Positions 9,049 to 18,191 of a DNA stretch of 64,000 bases are shown piece by piece. Each line of letters begins with the position of its first letter. Position 1 is the stretch's first letter. The stretch comes from Bacteroidota bacterium (GTDB taxonomy: Bacteria > Bacteroidota > Bacteroidia > Bacteroidales > VadinHA17), in assembly GCA_029547705.1 (NCBI GenBank), contig JAKPOU010000035.1, forward strand, positions 1 to 64,000, written 5' to 3'. The notes beneath the pieces are model-generated. The model did no database searches. It saw only the letters and a program-made list of their open reading frames with translations, and was not told the origin of the DNA. The position numbers and the translations under genes are program-made.

Positions 9049-11133
9049 TTATAATGTTATATTTTCAAGAATCAACCCTTTATTGGTGTTTCTGTAAGAA
9101 TATCTATATCTTTTCCCATCCTTACTAAAAGAAATATTAAAATTTCCTTTATTATCTAAATTTTTATTAATTGATTTGAAGATATGAAGTGCCTCATTAT
9201 CATCCTTTACAGGTAAAATTATGGTAGCAATAATAGTATTATCCGTGGTTGCTTTTAGATTAGTCCCAAAATATTCCAGCCAAGTGAAGGGTCTAGTGGC
9301 ATTTACTGGCGCACTTGCATGCCTACCTTCAATTATTTCGTATTTCTGGTTAACCACAGGTATCAATGCCATCTTGCCTGATTTACCGTTTAATAATACA
9401 TAATTATCCTTTACATTCTTATCGACACCCGGATGAAAACGGACCTCTATTTCAGCTCCTGGAGTTGTTTTTACTTCATCTACCACTATAGTAACAACTG
9501 GTTTTTCAAGTGTAACATGTCTTCGCCACCCTTTCATCTCAACTCCTGGATAAGCATTAGTAGGATCCATAATTACATAATCTCTTTGTTTACTAGAATG
9601 AAATTCTAAAACTTCTCCTCCGATGTTAAAATTATAAGGTTGTTTGCGCATTTTGCCTGGTAACTGTTTTTCTCCATTAACAAAAACAACATTGTGCCCC
9701 ACGCTTGAAGCTTGAGGATAATCCCAGCGGGCATCGTCAAAATATTTTTCATCATAAGAGCCGCTTCCAAGGTCTGTTATGAAATAATCGCCTTGCCAGT
9801 GAACTACAAAATGGCCAATATCAAGATGTCCGTGGTGTGGGTCATCATTTTTACCAGCTTTTCCGGCAACTAAAACTTTATTGGGATCTTTGAAATCACT
9901 TCGCATAACCCACCAATCTATTGTTCGAAAATGTATGGATGTTTTATTAGGAGCTACCGGAGTTATTGCCGGTTTGGGCCATATAATGTCCCACATATCG
10001 GTACCATTCTTATAAAATTCATTTCGATACCATACAGCCAGGCCACTTTCAGTTTCCATGGCTAATTTGTTGATCAGCCAGGATGCACCAATGATATTTC
10101 CACCTCCTGAATCCTCAAAATTCAATGATCGTTTCCCTTCAACTGAAATGTACAGAGGAAATGTAACAGGATTATTTTTAAGTCTTTCATTTTCAAACAG
10201 ATTATATTTTCCGTCTGTCAGTCTTTTTAAAGCATCTGCAAAAAAAACTGCAGTATGCACTCCATAATTCCAGTATCCACCACCTTCTTGCCAGCCTCCA
10301 TCAATACCTAATTCATTAAGCATTTTGTTAATCCGGTTATATGACTCACTTACTACATCTGTTAAATGAGGATCTTCGGTAAGTAATGCCAAACCTGCTA
10401 AACCAACACCTGAATTACATACACCGCACCAGTTACATCTGTAAGCTGTTGCCCACCAATGATATTCATAGTTTCCTCTCACACGTGTTATGACTTTTTC
10501 AAGTAGTGCTCCACGAATACGATCTCGCTGAGCGGGGGTAAGGGCTTGGTAAAGCCAATCATAAACTGTTGCCATGATCCTGCCTGAATCTCCATTAACA
10601 TGATCAAAGCTGAAATTAACCTGATCGTCAGAAACATTATATGGCATAATACGACTATAAATAATAGGAAATTCATGAGCGCGTACTGTCCAAGTTGTAA
10701 AATCACAAAAAGCATCAGCAAATTCAAATGCTTTATCAGCATATTTTTGCTCTCCTGTAATTTGATACATGAATGCTAATTTTAAGGCATTGTTGCGATT
10801 AGCATACATAACACGGTCATAGTTTCCATCTCGATCATATTCAGTCCAGCCGGCTCGAGTGTTTTTGCCCTGTATAGGAATATTTCTATCAACTGGCATA
10901 TGTAATAATACATTACTTTCAGCCGTAAAACGATTCATTATATCACGGCATTCCGGGCTGCTTTTAATTCGTGCTAGAATTGCAACTTTGTCCGATTCGG
11001 AAAAATGGAGATAGGGATGTTGTAGCTTATTCTTATTTAAGGCCTTGTCAACATCGTTTTTAGTAAGATCTGTAATTCCCAATAAAGGGAAAATTGCTAT
11101 TAAAGATAAAATAATTGTGAATAATTTTTTCAT
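9049..11133 (-). CDS. Heparinase II/III-family polysaccharide lyase
   Basis: The product cleaves uronate-containing polysaccharide by beta-elimination, leaving an unsaturated uronate end. After a signal peptide (MKKLFTIILSLIAIFPLLG) comes an alpha/alpha toroid with HEFPIIYS, the asparagine region CNWCGVCNSG and the tyrosine region GGWQEGGGYWNYG (about residues 270-290). A beta-sandwich heparinase II/III domain follows, with DDPHHGHLDIGHF and ITDLGSGSY. The tracked start at 11178 would precede the probable transcription start of the promoter at 11176-11206; the start at 11133 gives a proper signal peptide and 694 residues. It is the first gene of the leftward block. The polysaccharide lyase family number and exact substrate (alginate, pectin-like or glycosaminoglycan) cannot be decided from sequence alone. 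Confidence 0.85.
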   Translation of the reverse strand: MKKLFTIILSLIAIFPLLGITDLTKNDVDKALNKNKLQHPYLHFSESDKVAILARIKSSPECRDIMNRFTAESNVLLHMPVDRNIPIQGKNTRAGWTEYDRDGNYDRVMYANRNNALKLAFMYQITGEQKYADKAFEFADAFCDFTTWTVRAHEFPIIYSRIMPYNVSDDQVNFSFDHVNGDSGRIMATVYDWLYQALTPAQRDRIRGALLEKVITRVRGNYEYHWWATAYRCNWCGVCNSGVGLAGLALLTEDPHLTDVVSESYNRINKMLNELGIDGGWQEGGGYWNYGVHTAVFFADALKRLTDGKYNLFENERLKNNPVTFPLYISVEGKRSLNFEDSGGGNIIGASWLINKLAMETESGLAVWYRNEFYKNGTDMWDIIWPKPAITPVAPNKTSIHFRTIDWWVMRSDFKDPNKVLVAGKAGKNDDPHHGHLDIGHFVVHWQGDYFITDLGSGSYDEKYFDDARWDYPQASSVGHNVVFVNGEKQLPGKMRKQPYNFNIGGEVLEFHSSKQRDYVIMDPTNAYPGVEMKGWRRHVTLEKPVVTIVVDEVKTTPGAEIEVRFHPGVDKNVKDNYVLLNGKSGKMALIPVVNQKYEIIEGRHASAPVNATRPFTWLEYFGTNLKATTDNTIIATIILPVKDDNEALHIFKSINKNLDNKGNFNISFSKDGKRYRYSYRNTNKGLILENITL

Positions 11134-11175
11134 AGATATATTCGGGTTAAGGTTAAAAAAGTTAGATAATCTTAT

Positions 11176-11206
11176 CAAAAATAAAAATATTTATTAAATT
11201 TACAAA
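11176..11206 (-). promoter_or_regulatory. Bacteroidetes-type promoter for the lyase block
   Basis: On the minus strand TTTG (11203-11206) is followed after 19 bp by TATTTTTG (11176-11183), a full match to the Bacteroidetes TTTG/TAnnTTTG promoter. Transcription would start near 11169, giving a leader of about 35 nt before the ATG at 11133. This placement rules against the longer ORF start at 11178. Confidence 0.65.
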
Positions 11207-11995
11207 AGGATTGATTGGTTTTTTAAACACTCTCAAAAGTATAGTTTTGAATGTTTATAATACCATTAAACATTAATTATTTGAAATTTTAAATTTTCTC
11301 GAACAAGGATAAATTCCCCAAATATCAAAAATTGTTTGACAGAAAACGTATTATGATTTATTGAATTTATCTTGAGATGGCTGCAAGGCCGGATGATATC
11401 TCTGAAATTAAAAATCTGTCATCCGTTCATTATAGCCTTACGGAAATCGAAACGGATCCTAAATTTGCTAAAACAGTATATAGTTAAACAATTTTATCTC
11501 AACTGTCAGATGAAGTCTTAACTATTACAATTAACATCAAAAGTGGTTTATCAGTTAATTGCAACTTCTACCTTCAGTATTAATAGAAAGCCCTATTGTT
11601 ACAACGAATTGAGAAATGGTTAAACAGTCAGAACATTTCATAGTTGAAGATTTGTGGCATGATGGACTTTAATCTTTACTTCAAAATAAATCTTACCCAT
11701 TTAAAAAGTTAACATCATTTAAAAAATGGAACATTAATAATTCTTCTCAGTATGGTATATTTGCCAATAGAATTAGAGGTAGGGATTTCTAATTAAAGAA
11801 ATAATACCTTAATAAACATATTATAGTTCCAGATCAGTAAGGTCATTTATTATCTTTTTGATATATTAACTGAAAATTAACCGGCTTCCATAAATAACAG
11901 GAGATAATAATTGAAATACTAGCCTTATAATGGGTTAATTTAATTTTCTAAAAATTCATATATTGCAAATATTCTAAATTAATTAATTATTTATT
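11207..11995. other. AT-rich gene-poor stretch with decayed reading frames
   Basis: About 0.8 kb carries no intact gene. On the plus strand a 36-codon frame (11377-11487) reads MAARPDDISEIKNLSSVHYS. A second frame (11616-11792) reads MVKQSEHFIVEDLWHDGL, one stop, then KKLTSFKKWNINNSSQYG and RIRGRDF. Both have protein-like composition but are broken by stops, so they look like remnants of one or two genes; I do not recognise the families. The plus-strand promoter of kduI should lie in the last 200 bp, but I see no clear match to the Bacteroidetes consensus. Confidence 0.4.
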
Positions 11996-12832
11996 ATGAA
12001 AACGGAAATGAGATATGCGGGGCATCCGGATGATGTCCGGCACTATGACACAACGAGAATCAGAAAGGAATTTCTTATAGAAAAACTATTTATCAGCGAT
12101 GAGATTTTCTTTGTTTATTCCATGTACGACCGGTATATGGTAGGTGGCGCCATGCCAGTCACAAAAGCACTTAAGCTTGAAGCCACCGACGATCTCAAGG
12201 CTCCTGATTTCCTGACCCGCAGGGAAATGGGCATTATCAATACCGGTGGGCCTGCGATTGTTGAGACAGCAGAGGCCAGGTATGAACTGGATTATAAAGA
12301 AGCCCTTTACCTGGGTCAGGGAACCAGGAACGTGGTGTTCAGCTCCACTGACCCGGACAATCCTGCAAAACTGTACATTAATTCAGCTCCTGCCCATCAT
12401 CCTTATCCCTGCAGGAAAGTTACAAAAAAGGATGCTGAGGTAAATGTACTGGGAAGCTCAGAATCGTCAAACCACCGTACAGTGAATAAATTACTTGTTA
12501 ACAGTGTTCTGCCTACATGTCAGCTTCAGATGGGAATGACGGAGCTCAGCCCGGGCAGTGTGTGGAATACAATGCCTGTACATACGCATGGCAGAAGGAT
12601 GGAAGCATACTTCTATTTCGAGGTTCCGGAGAGGCAGGCAGTCTGTCATTTTATGGGTGATCCCGATGAAACCCGGCATATCTGGATGGTGAACAACCAG
12701 GCGGTCCTTTCGCCTTCATGGAGCATACACAGTGCAGCAGGCACATCAGGATATACCTTTATATGGGGAATGGCCGGCGAAAACCTCGATTACGGTGACA
12801 TGGACGTTCGCTATCCTGATACCCTCAAATAA
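11996..12832 (+). CDS. kduI: 5-keto-4-deoxyuronate isomerase
   Basis: This 278-residue cupin-fold isomerase converts 4-deoxy-L-threo-5-hexosulose uronate, the spontaneous product of unsaturated uronate released by polysaccharide lyases, into 3-deoxy-D-glycero-2,5-hexodiulosonate in the cytoplasm. The zinc-binding region is clear: HTHGRRMEAYFYFE (about residues 195-210) supplies two histidines and a glutamate, and SIHSAAGTSGY supplies the third histidine. The N-terminal YMVGGAMP and C-terminal NLDYGDMD blocks are typical of the family, and the length is normal. It opens the rightward cluster and is followed by the next enzyme of the pathway. The lyase on the opposite strand would supply its substrate. 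Confidence 0.95.
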   Translation: MKTEMRYAGHPDDVRHYDTTRIRKEFLIEKLFISDEIFFVYSMYDRYMVGGAMPVTKALKLEATDDLKAPDFLTRREMGIINTGGPAIVETAEARYELDYKEALYLGQGTRNVVFSSTDPDNPAKLYINSAPAHHPYPCRKVTKKDAEVNVLGSSESSNHRTVNKLLVNSVLPTCQLQMGMTELSPGSVWNTMPVHTHGRRMEAYFYFEVPERQAVCHFMGDPDETRHIWMVNNQAVLSPSWSIHSAAGTSGYTFIWGMAGENLDYGDMDVRYPDTLK

Positions 12833-12844
12833 CACGAATACACG

Positions 12845-12915
12845 GTGCAGGTCATTAATTTTTGCAGCAGTATTTTTTTTGTGTCTGCCAATAATTCCGG
12901 AACCTGCACTTTTTT
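12845..12915 (+). terminator. Long-loop hairpin plus T-run between kduI and kduD
   Basis: GTGCAGGT (12845-12852) and ACCTGCAC (12902-12909) are exact 8-base complements, followed at once by TTTTTT. The loop is about 49 nt, long for an intrinsic terminator. It might act as a partial terminator or attenuator that lowers expression of the genes after kduI. The two arms could also be coincidental. Confidence 0.4.
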
Positions 12916-12946
12916 AATTATTTTAAATTGAATAAGTCTATTGAAA

Positions 12947-13750
12947 ATGAAAGACCCAGGAAAACTTTTTGATCTGACCGGGAAAGTGGCCCTTGTTACC
13001 GGCGGCACCCATGGAATAGGGCTTGCAACAGGTATGCTGCTGGCCAGGGCGGGAGCTAAATTATGTGTGAATGATATCCAGGAGGACAAACTGGCTTTAT
13101 GCCACAATGCCTACGGGAAAGAAGGACTTGATGTTTACACTTTTAATTTCGATGTAACTGATGAAAAACAAGTGGACCGCGGTATAAGTGAAATTGAAAA
13201 GACTGCGGGAAGCATTGATATACTTGTAAACAATGCCGGTATTATAAAGCGCATTCCCATTCTGAACATGTCTGTTGAGGAATTCAGGGAAGTGATCGAT
13301 GTTGACCTTGTGGCTCCCATGATAGTGGCAAAGAGAGTTGTTCCCGGCATGATTGAAAAAAGATCGGGGAAAATAATCAACATGTGCTCCATGATGAGTG
13401 TCTACGGGAGAAATACCGTATCAGCATATGCTTCGGCAAAAGGCGGCCTGACCCTCCTGACCAGGAGCATGACATGCGAATGGGCGAAATACAACATCCA
13501 GGCAAACGGTATCGGTCCGGGATACATTGCCACTGCCCAGACAGCACCTATCAGGGAGGACGGCCATCCTTTCAATGAACTGGTAATGACAAGAACCCCC
13601 GCGGGCAGATGGGGCAGGCCGGAAGATGTGGCAAATGCAGCATTGTTCCTGGCTTCTGAAGCCAGTGATTTTGTTAACGGACATATTCTGTTCGTTGACG
13701 GCGGCATACTGGCAAACTTTGGTTATGTGAAAGGTGAAAATGAAATCTGA
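12947..13750 (+). CDS. kduD: 2-keto-3-deoxygluconate 5-dehydrogenase (SDR family)
   Basis: This short-chain dehydrogenase reduces 3-deoxy-D-glycero-2,5-hexodiulosonate to 2-keto-3-deoxygluconate with NAD(P)H, directly after KduI. The Rossmann motif is TGGTHGIG, with NNAG further on. The catalytic triad is serine in MCSMMS, tyrosine in AYASAK and lysine four residues later. DGG-A-FGYVKG at the C-terminus fits the KduD group. The ORF track begins at a TTG (12941); the ATG two codons on (12947) is the more likely start, giving 267 residues. No 2-keto-3-deoxygluconate kinase or aldolase gene lies in the window, so later steps must be encoded elsewhere. Confidence 0.9.
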   Translation: MKDPGKLFDLTGKVALVTGGTHGIGLATGMLLARAGAKLCVNDIQEDKLALCHNAYGKEGLDVYTFNFDVTDEKQVDRGISEIEKTAGSIDILVNNAGIIKRIPILNMSVEEFREVIDVDLVAPMIVAKRVVPGMIEKRSGKIINMCSMMSVYGRNTVSAYASAKGGLTLLTRSMTCEWAKYNIQANGIGPGYIATAQTAPIREDGHPFNELVMTRTPAGRWGRPEDVANAALFLASEASDFVNGHILFVDGGILANFGYVKGENEI

Positions 13751-13844
13751 TTCTGCCTGCTGTCCTGTTGGGGATTTGAGGTTCATTTTAATTGTAAATG
13801 CATGATAATTCCGAATTTTAACTATAAACCAAAATATTGCTGTC

Positions 13845-15218
13845 ATGAGTGAAAAGAATAATTATTCTCGGCGCAAATTTGTGAAACAAAACACAATTGC
13901 AGGAGTAGGGGCTGCTGTCGCAATGAGTGTGACTCCTTCCGTTTTCGCAGGATGTGCCGCAGACACCGGTATTCCGGCAATTCTGGGCGGAACGAAAATA
14001 AGGACAGGGGAATGGCCTTCCTGGCCCTTATGGGATCCGGCTGCCGATGAAGAGCAGGTGATCCGTGTTCTTCGGAGCGGGGTATGGTCACGTGCTGAAA
14101 TGGTGACCAGGTTTGAGGAAACATGGGCAGAACTGATCGGGTCCAGGCGATGTCTGGCAGTTGTAAACGGTACAAATGCCCTGATTACCGCACTGGCACA
14201 GTCAGATATAGGAGGCGGGGATGAAGTCATCGTTCCTCCGTATACATTCATTGCAACGGTTATAGCAGTGCTTCAGACAGGGGCAATGCCTGTATTTGTT
14301 GATACCGATCCGGAAACCTTCCAGATTGATGTCAATAAAATAGAGGAAAAAATCACTCCGAGAACCAGGGCCATTCTGCCTGTACACATTCTCGGCCTGC
14401 CTGCTGACATGAAAAGAATCATGACTATTGCCAGAAAGCACAATCTTGTGGTAATAGAAGATGCCTGCCAGGCGTGGCTGGCTGAAATTGACCGCAGGAA
14501 GGTCGGTACATTCGGAAAAGCCGGCTGTTTCAGTTTCCAGAATTCAAAAAATATTCCCATTGGAGAAGGAGGAGCCATTGTAAGCGATGATGATGAATTC
14601 ATGGACCGCTGTTATTCCTACCATAATTACGGCAATCCATACGGCTCACATGTAGGTACCATAAGTTCAGGAACCCTTATTGCCGGCACAAAACAGAGAC
14701 TGACGGAATATCAGGCAGCCATAGGACTGGCACAGCTGCAACGCCTGGAGGAACAAACCGAAAAAAGAAACAGAAATGCAGCATACCTGAGATCTGAAAT
14801 CAGAAGGATTCCCGGTATCCTGCCGTATAAACTTACGCCCGGTGTCACCAGATGCGCTTTTCATCTTTTCCCTTTCCGTTACAGGAAAGAAGAATTCAGC
14901 GGTCTTTCCAGGGAGCAGTTCCTCAAAGCCCTCGATGCAGAAGGTATACCTGCAATGAGCGGATATACGCCCCTGAACAAAATGCCCTATATGAAAAATG
15001 TGCTGGAATCAAAAAATTTCAGACTGATGTATACGCCTGAAATGCTTGATTATGACAAGTATATGGATAACAATCAATGCCCGGAAAATGACCGGCTGTG
15101 TGAGGAGGCTGTATGGCTTTTCCATCCCTTACTCCTTGCAGAGAAAAAGGATATGGATGATATTGCTGATGCAATCTGGAGAATTTCCAGAAATGCGGAT
15201 AAAATTAAAAATCTCTGA
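13845..15218 (+). CDS. Tat-exported DegT/StrS-type aminotransferase
   Basis: This 457-residue PLP enzyme belongs to the DegT/DnrJ/EryC1/StrS family, which transfers an amino group to keto-sugars or keto-cyclitols. The fold is seen in GTNALITAL, DEVIVPPYTFIATV and VVIEDACQAW. The PLP lysine lies in FSFQNSKNIPIGEGG. The N-terminus is unusual: YSRRKFVKQ followed by a hydrophobic alanine/valine stretch is a twin-arginine signal, and FAGC just after it could be a lipobox. Family members normally act on nucleotide sugars in the cytoplasm, so export is odd. Tat export fits a protein folded around its cofactor before secretion. It sits between kduD and a beta-propeller lipoprotein, 25 bp from the latter, in a cluster with three Gfo/Idh oxidoreductases that could make its keto substrate. 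The true substrate is unknown. Confidence 0.85.
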   Translation: MSEKNNYSRRKFVKQNTIAGVGAAVAMSVTPSVFAGCAADTGIPAILGGTKIRTGEWPSWPLWDPAADEEQVIRVLRSGVWSRAEMVTRFEETWAELIGSRRCLAVVNGTNALITALAQSDIGGGDEVIVPPYTFIATVIAVLQTGAMPVFVDTDPETFQIDVNKIEEKITPRTRAILPVHILGLPADMKRIMTIARKHNLVVIEDACQAWLAEIDRRKVGTFGKAGCFSFQNSKNIPIGEGGAIVSDDDEFMDRCYSYHNYGNPYGSHVGTISSGTLIAGTKQRLTEYQAAIGLAQLQRLEEQTEKRNRNAAYLRSEIRRIPGILPYKLTPGVTRCAFHLFPFRYRKEEFSGLSREQFLKALDAEGIPAMSGYTPLNKMPYMKNVLESKNFRLMYTPEMLDYDKYMDNNQCPENDRLCEEAVWLFHPLLLAEKKDMDDIADAIWRISRNADKIKNL

Positions 15219-15242
15219 ATCAACAATATAATTTCACAAATA

Positions 15243-16622
15243 ATGACAAGAAAACTCCTGATCATCCTGTGCCTGTCTGCTGCCATTGCCGGATGCCGGA
15301 ATGAAACAAGGGAAAATCCTGCATCCCTTCCTGTATCAACACCTGATGCAAGGATAAATGCAACGGTCTATGATTCCGGCTTTGAGCATTCGCATGACAC
15401 GTACAACGGATTGTCTTCTGCAAGCGACGGAAAAATATACTATGTCCTCTGCTCCGAACTGATGGATGTGGCCGGACAGTTTTACTGCCTTGATCCTGAA
15501 ACGGGGGAGATTGAACATCTGGGTGATCTGACCGAATTATGCGGCGAGAAGGATATGAAGGTTGTAGCCCAGGGGAAATGCCATACCAATTTCCATGAGA
15601 TGCAGGGGAAGCTGTATTTTTCCACCCATCTGGGATACTACAGCATTATTGACGGAATGGAAAAGCCGGGTATTCCGGAAAAGGGCTATGGCCCGTACAG
15701 GGGAGGTCATCTTCTGGCTCTTGACCTGAAAACGAGAAAAACCGAGGATCTGGGTATAGCTCCCGATAAGTGCGGGATACTGACAATGGGCATGGATACG
15801 GTCCGCGGACTGATATACGGACTTACGTGGCCGCTGGGAAATCTATTCAGGTATAATGTGTTCTCGCGTGAAATGGAAGATCTTGGTCCCTTCACGGGCA
15901 GAGGCGAAGCAGGCAAAGGACAGGAATACAGGGTTATCTGCCGTTCTTTCGCGGTTAATCATGATGACGGTTCCGTCTATCTGACCAATGCCGAAGGCGA
16001 TATAAAAAGGCTGAGACCGGGACAAAATGGAGTGGAAACCATAGCAGAAGAGGATATGAGGAAGGACTATTTCGGTACATATGAGATTTTTACTTCAGGC
16101 AGCATGGCATATAACTGGCGCCAGGTGTTCTGGCATGAACCGGAAAAAAAGATTTACGGCGTTCATGGCAATTCCGGATATCTTTTCAGATTTGATCCGG
16201 AAATCCCGGAGATGGAGGTGCTGGAAAGAATTACTTCAATTCCGTCAAAACGTACCGGAATGGGAGATCAGTTCAGCTACGGCTATCTGGGTTTCAAACC
16301 CGGGCCGGACGGGCATACAATCTACTATCTTACCGGAGCTCCCGTCTATATTGAAGGGAAACGTGTAAGGGGAGCGGCAACAACATCCAGGGGAGAGGCA
16401 AAAGGCCTGGAAGACCTTCACCTGATAACCTATGACATTAACAATGGTCTGTATCTTGATCACGGGGCTGTTTTTTATCCCGACGGACAAAGACCCCTTT
16501 ACGTTAATTCAATCGCCATAGGAAATGACGGTACTGTATACAGCATGGGCAGGATCAACAGGAACGGGAAAACCGTAACAGACCTGTTCAGTATTCCGGA
16601 TCCTTTCAAAAAGTATGATTAA
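15243..16622 (+). CDS. Beta-propeller lipoprotein of unknown function
   Basis: The protein has 459 residues. The start is a lipoprotein signal (hydrophobic stretch ending AIAGC), so it is probably anchored in the cell envelope. The rest repeats short blade-like units: DGKIYYVLCSE, GKLYFSTHLGYY, GLIYGLTWPLGNL, DGSVYLTNAEGD, KKIYGVHGNSGYLFRFDP and DGTVYSMG, suggesting six or seven blades. Conserved-looking histidines occur in FEHSHDTYNG and NFHEMQGK. It resembles secreted propellers near carbohydrate loci, including oligogalacturonate-lyase-like proteins, but I cannot assign a reaction. It lies 25 bp after the aminotransferase and likely shares its message. A binding protein or an enzyme are both possible. 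Confidence 0.7.
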   Translation: MTRKLLIILCLSAAIAGCRNETRENPASLPVSTPDARINATVYDSGFEHSHDTYNGLSSASDGKIYYVLCSELMDVAGQFYCLDPETGEIEHLGDLTELCGEKDMKVVAQGKCHTNFHEMQGKLYFSTHLGYYSIIDGMEKPGIPEKGYGPYRGGHLLALDLKTRKTEDLGIAPDKCGILTMGMDTVRGLIYGLTWPLGNLFRYNVFSREMEDLGPFTGRGEAGKGQEYRVICRSFAVNHDDGSVYLTNAEGDIKRLRPGQNGVETIAEEDMRKDYFGTYEIFTSGSMAYNWRQVFWHEPEKKIYGVHGNSGYLFRFDPEIPEMEVLERITSIPSKRTGMGDQFSYGYLGFKPGPDGHTIYYLTGAPVYIEGKRVRGAATTSRGEAKGLEDLHLITYDINNGLYLDHGAVFYPDGQRPLYVNSIAIGNDGTVYSMGRINRNGKTVTDLFSIPDPFKKYD

Positions 16623-16832
16623 TTTCATATACGACTGAAAAACAGACTTGTATTTATTGTGATTATTTTGAACCGGACGATAATAACTTCCATCTGAAAA
16701 ATCGTTCCATGACATATCCGGGAAAATCATTTTTTAAGATTCTGGTGGTATATTATTTCAATATCGGGGATGGGAGCAGACATATTGCAGGAACAATTCT
16801 GGAAATTGAATAGTAATAAAACAAAATGAAAC

Positions 16833-18173
16833 ATGAGGAGACGAAAATTTATTTCTGCTGCACTTACAGGTTCGGCAGGACTGGCTGTTGGTGCCGGCGG
16901 CCTGCTGATGTCATCCTGTAAGGGAGCAAATGACAGGGTGGTTCTGGCTCTGATTGGTGCCGGTGGCAGGGGGCTGTCAACCATATCGGCATGTTGCAGG
17001 GAAAATGATGGTGTGGAGATCAAAACCATCTGTGATGTAAATGATCTTAATTCAGCCAGGGCTGCTGCTGAAATCGAAAAACAATTCGGCTACAGACCGC
17101 AGACAGTCAGGTATATGAATGAGATTTTTGCCGACCGGGATATAGATGCAGTATATATTTCCACGCCCGACCACTGGCATGCACTTGCAACAATCAGAGC
17201 CTGCCAGGCCGGTAAGGATGTATATGTTGAAAAGAGCCCGAGTCACTCAATCCGGGAAGGCAGAAAAATGGCAGAGGCAGCCGCAAAGTACCGGCGGATA
17301 GTCCAGGTGGGATTCCAGAACCGGAGTGCCGGCTATAATCATGAAGCCAGGGAATATATCAGCAGCGGCAGGCTCGGACAGGTCGTGCATATCCGTATCT
17401 ATAACCTGCTTCCTGCGGGGAGATGGATTCCCATACCCGAAGAGGCTGTTCCTCCGACACTGGACTGGAATGAATGGATTGGCCCGGCCCCGTTCCGGCC
17501 ATATTCTCCTGCATTGCTAAAGGGCTGGGTTTACTTCTACGATTATTGCCCCGGATTCCTTGACGATGCAGTTCACCAGTTCGATCTGAGCCGTATGGTA
17601 ATGGGTGATCCCGGTCATCCCCAATCGGTTTATGGCTGGGGCGGCAAGCATGTCTGGAATTCTGAACAACAGGCACCCGAAGTGCAGTCAGTAACCTTTG
17701 ATTATGATAAATATACCCTGACCTGCGAAAGCGGCAACGTTACCGCATACATGTCAAAAACGCCGGATGATATCAGGATGGATCCGTCGCGTTTTCCTGA
17801 ATGGAGAACCAATGCTGACAGAATAGAAATTTACGGAACATCGGGTGTGATGTTTCTTGGACGGCAGGGCGGAGGCTGGCAGGTTTACGGACCAAAGGAA
17901 GAGATAGTTGCACAATCGGGCGGGATTCATTCCGACAGGGAGCATCAGATTAATTTCATAGAATGCGTCAGAAAGCGGAAACAGCCAAACAGTACTGTTG
18001 TTCAGGGCCATATGAGTGCTACACTTGCACATATGGCAAATATTGCATACCGTTGCGGCAACAGGCAGTTGCTCTTCGATGCCGGAAATGAACGGTTCAT
18101 AGACAATGAAGAAGCAAACAGGCTTCTGAAGGGCAGTTACCGTGAGAATTATATCGTTCCGGAAAAGGTTTAA
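16833..18173 (+). CDS. Gfo/Idh/MocA oxidoreductase with Tat signal (paralogue 1)
   Basis: This 446-residue NAD(P)-dependent sugar or cyclitol oxidoreductase starts with MRRRKFISA and a hydrophobic stretch ending LLMSSC, a Tat signal possibly of the lipoprotein type. The Rossmann motif GAGGRG (about residue 42) and CDVND follow, then the family segment ISTPDHWHALATIRACQAG. The catalytic-site lysine is in VEKSPSHS, where the usual EKP is EKS. The C-terminal half has the substrate-pocket signature AVHQFDLSRMV. It is closely related in protein and DNA to the next gene, which starts 19 bp downstream and lacks a signal, suggesting tandem duplication and separate compartments. Exported members are thought to carry a tightly bound cofactor. 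Substrate unknown. Confidence 0.88.
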   Translation: MRRRKFISAALTGSAGLAVGAGGLLMSSCKGANDRVVLALIGAGGRGLSTISACCRENDGVEIKTICDVNDLNSARAAAEIEKQFGYRPQTVRYMNEIFADRDIDAVYISTPDHWHALATIRACQAGKDVYVEKSPSHSIREGRKMAEAAAKYRRIVQVGFQNRSAGYNHEAREYISSGRLGQVVHIRIYNLLPAGRWIPIPEEAVPPTLDWNEWIGPAPFRPYSPALLKGWVYFYDYCPGFLDDAVHQFDLSRMVMGDPGHPQSVYGWGGKHVWNSEQQAPEVQSVTFDYDKYTLTCESGNVTAYMSKTPDDIRMDPSRFPEWRTNADRIEIYGTSGVMFLGRQGGGWQVYGPKEEIVAQSGGIHSDREHQINFIECVRKRKQPNSTVVQGHMSATLAHMANIAYRCGNRQLLFDAGNERFIDNEEANRLLKGSYRENYIVPEKV

Positions 18174-18191
18174 CTTGAAAATGCGAAAGAA

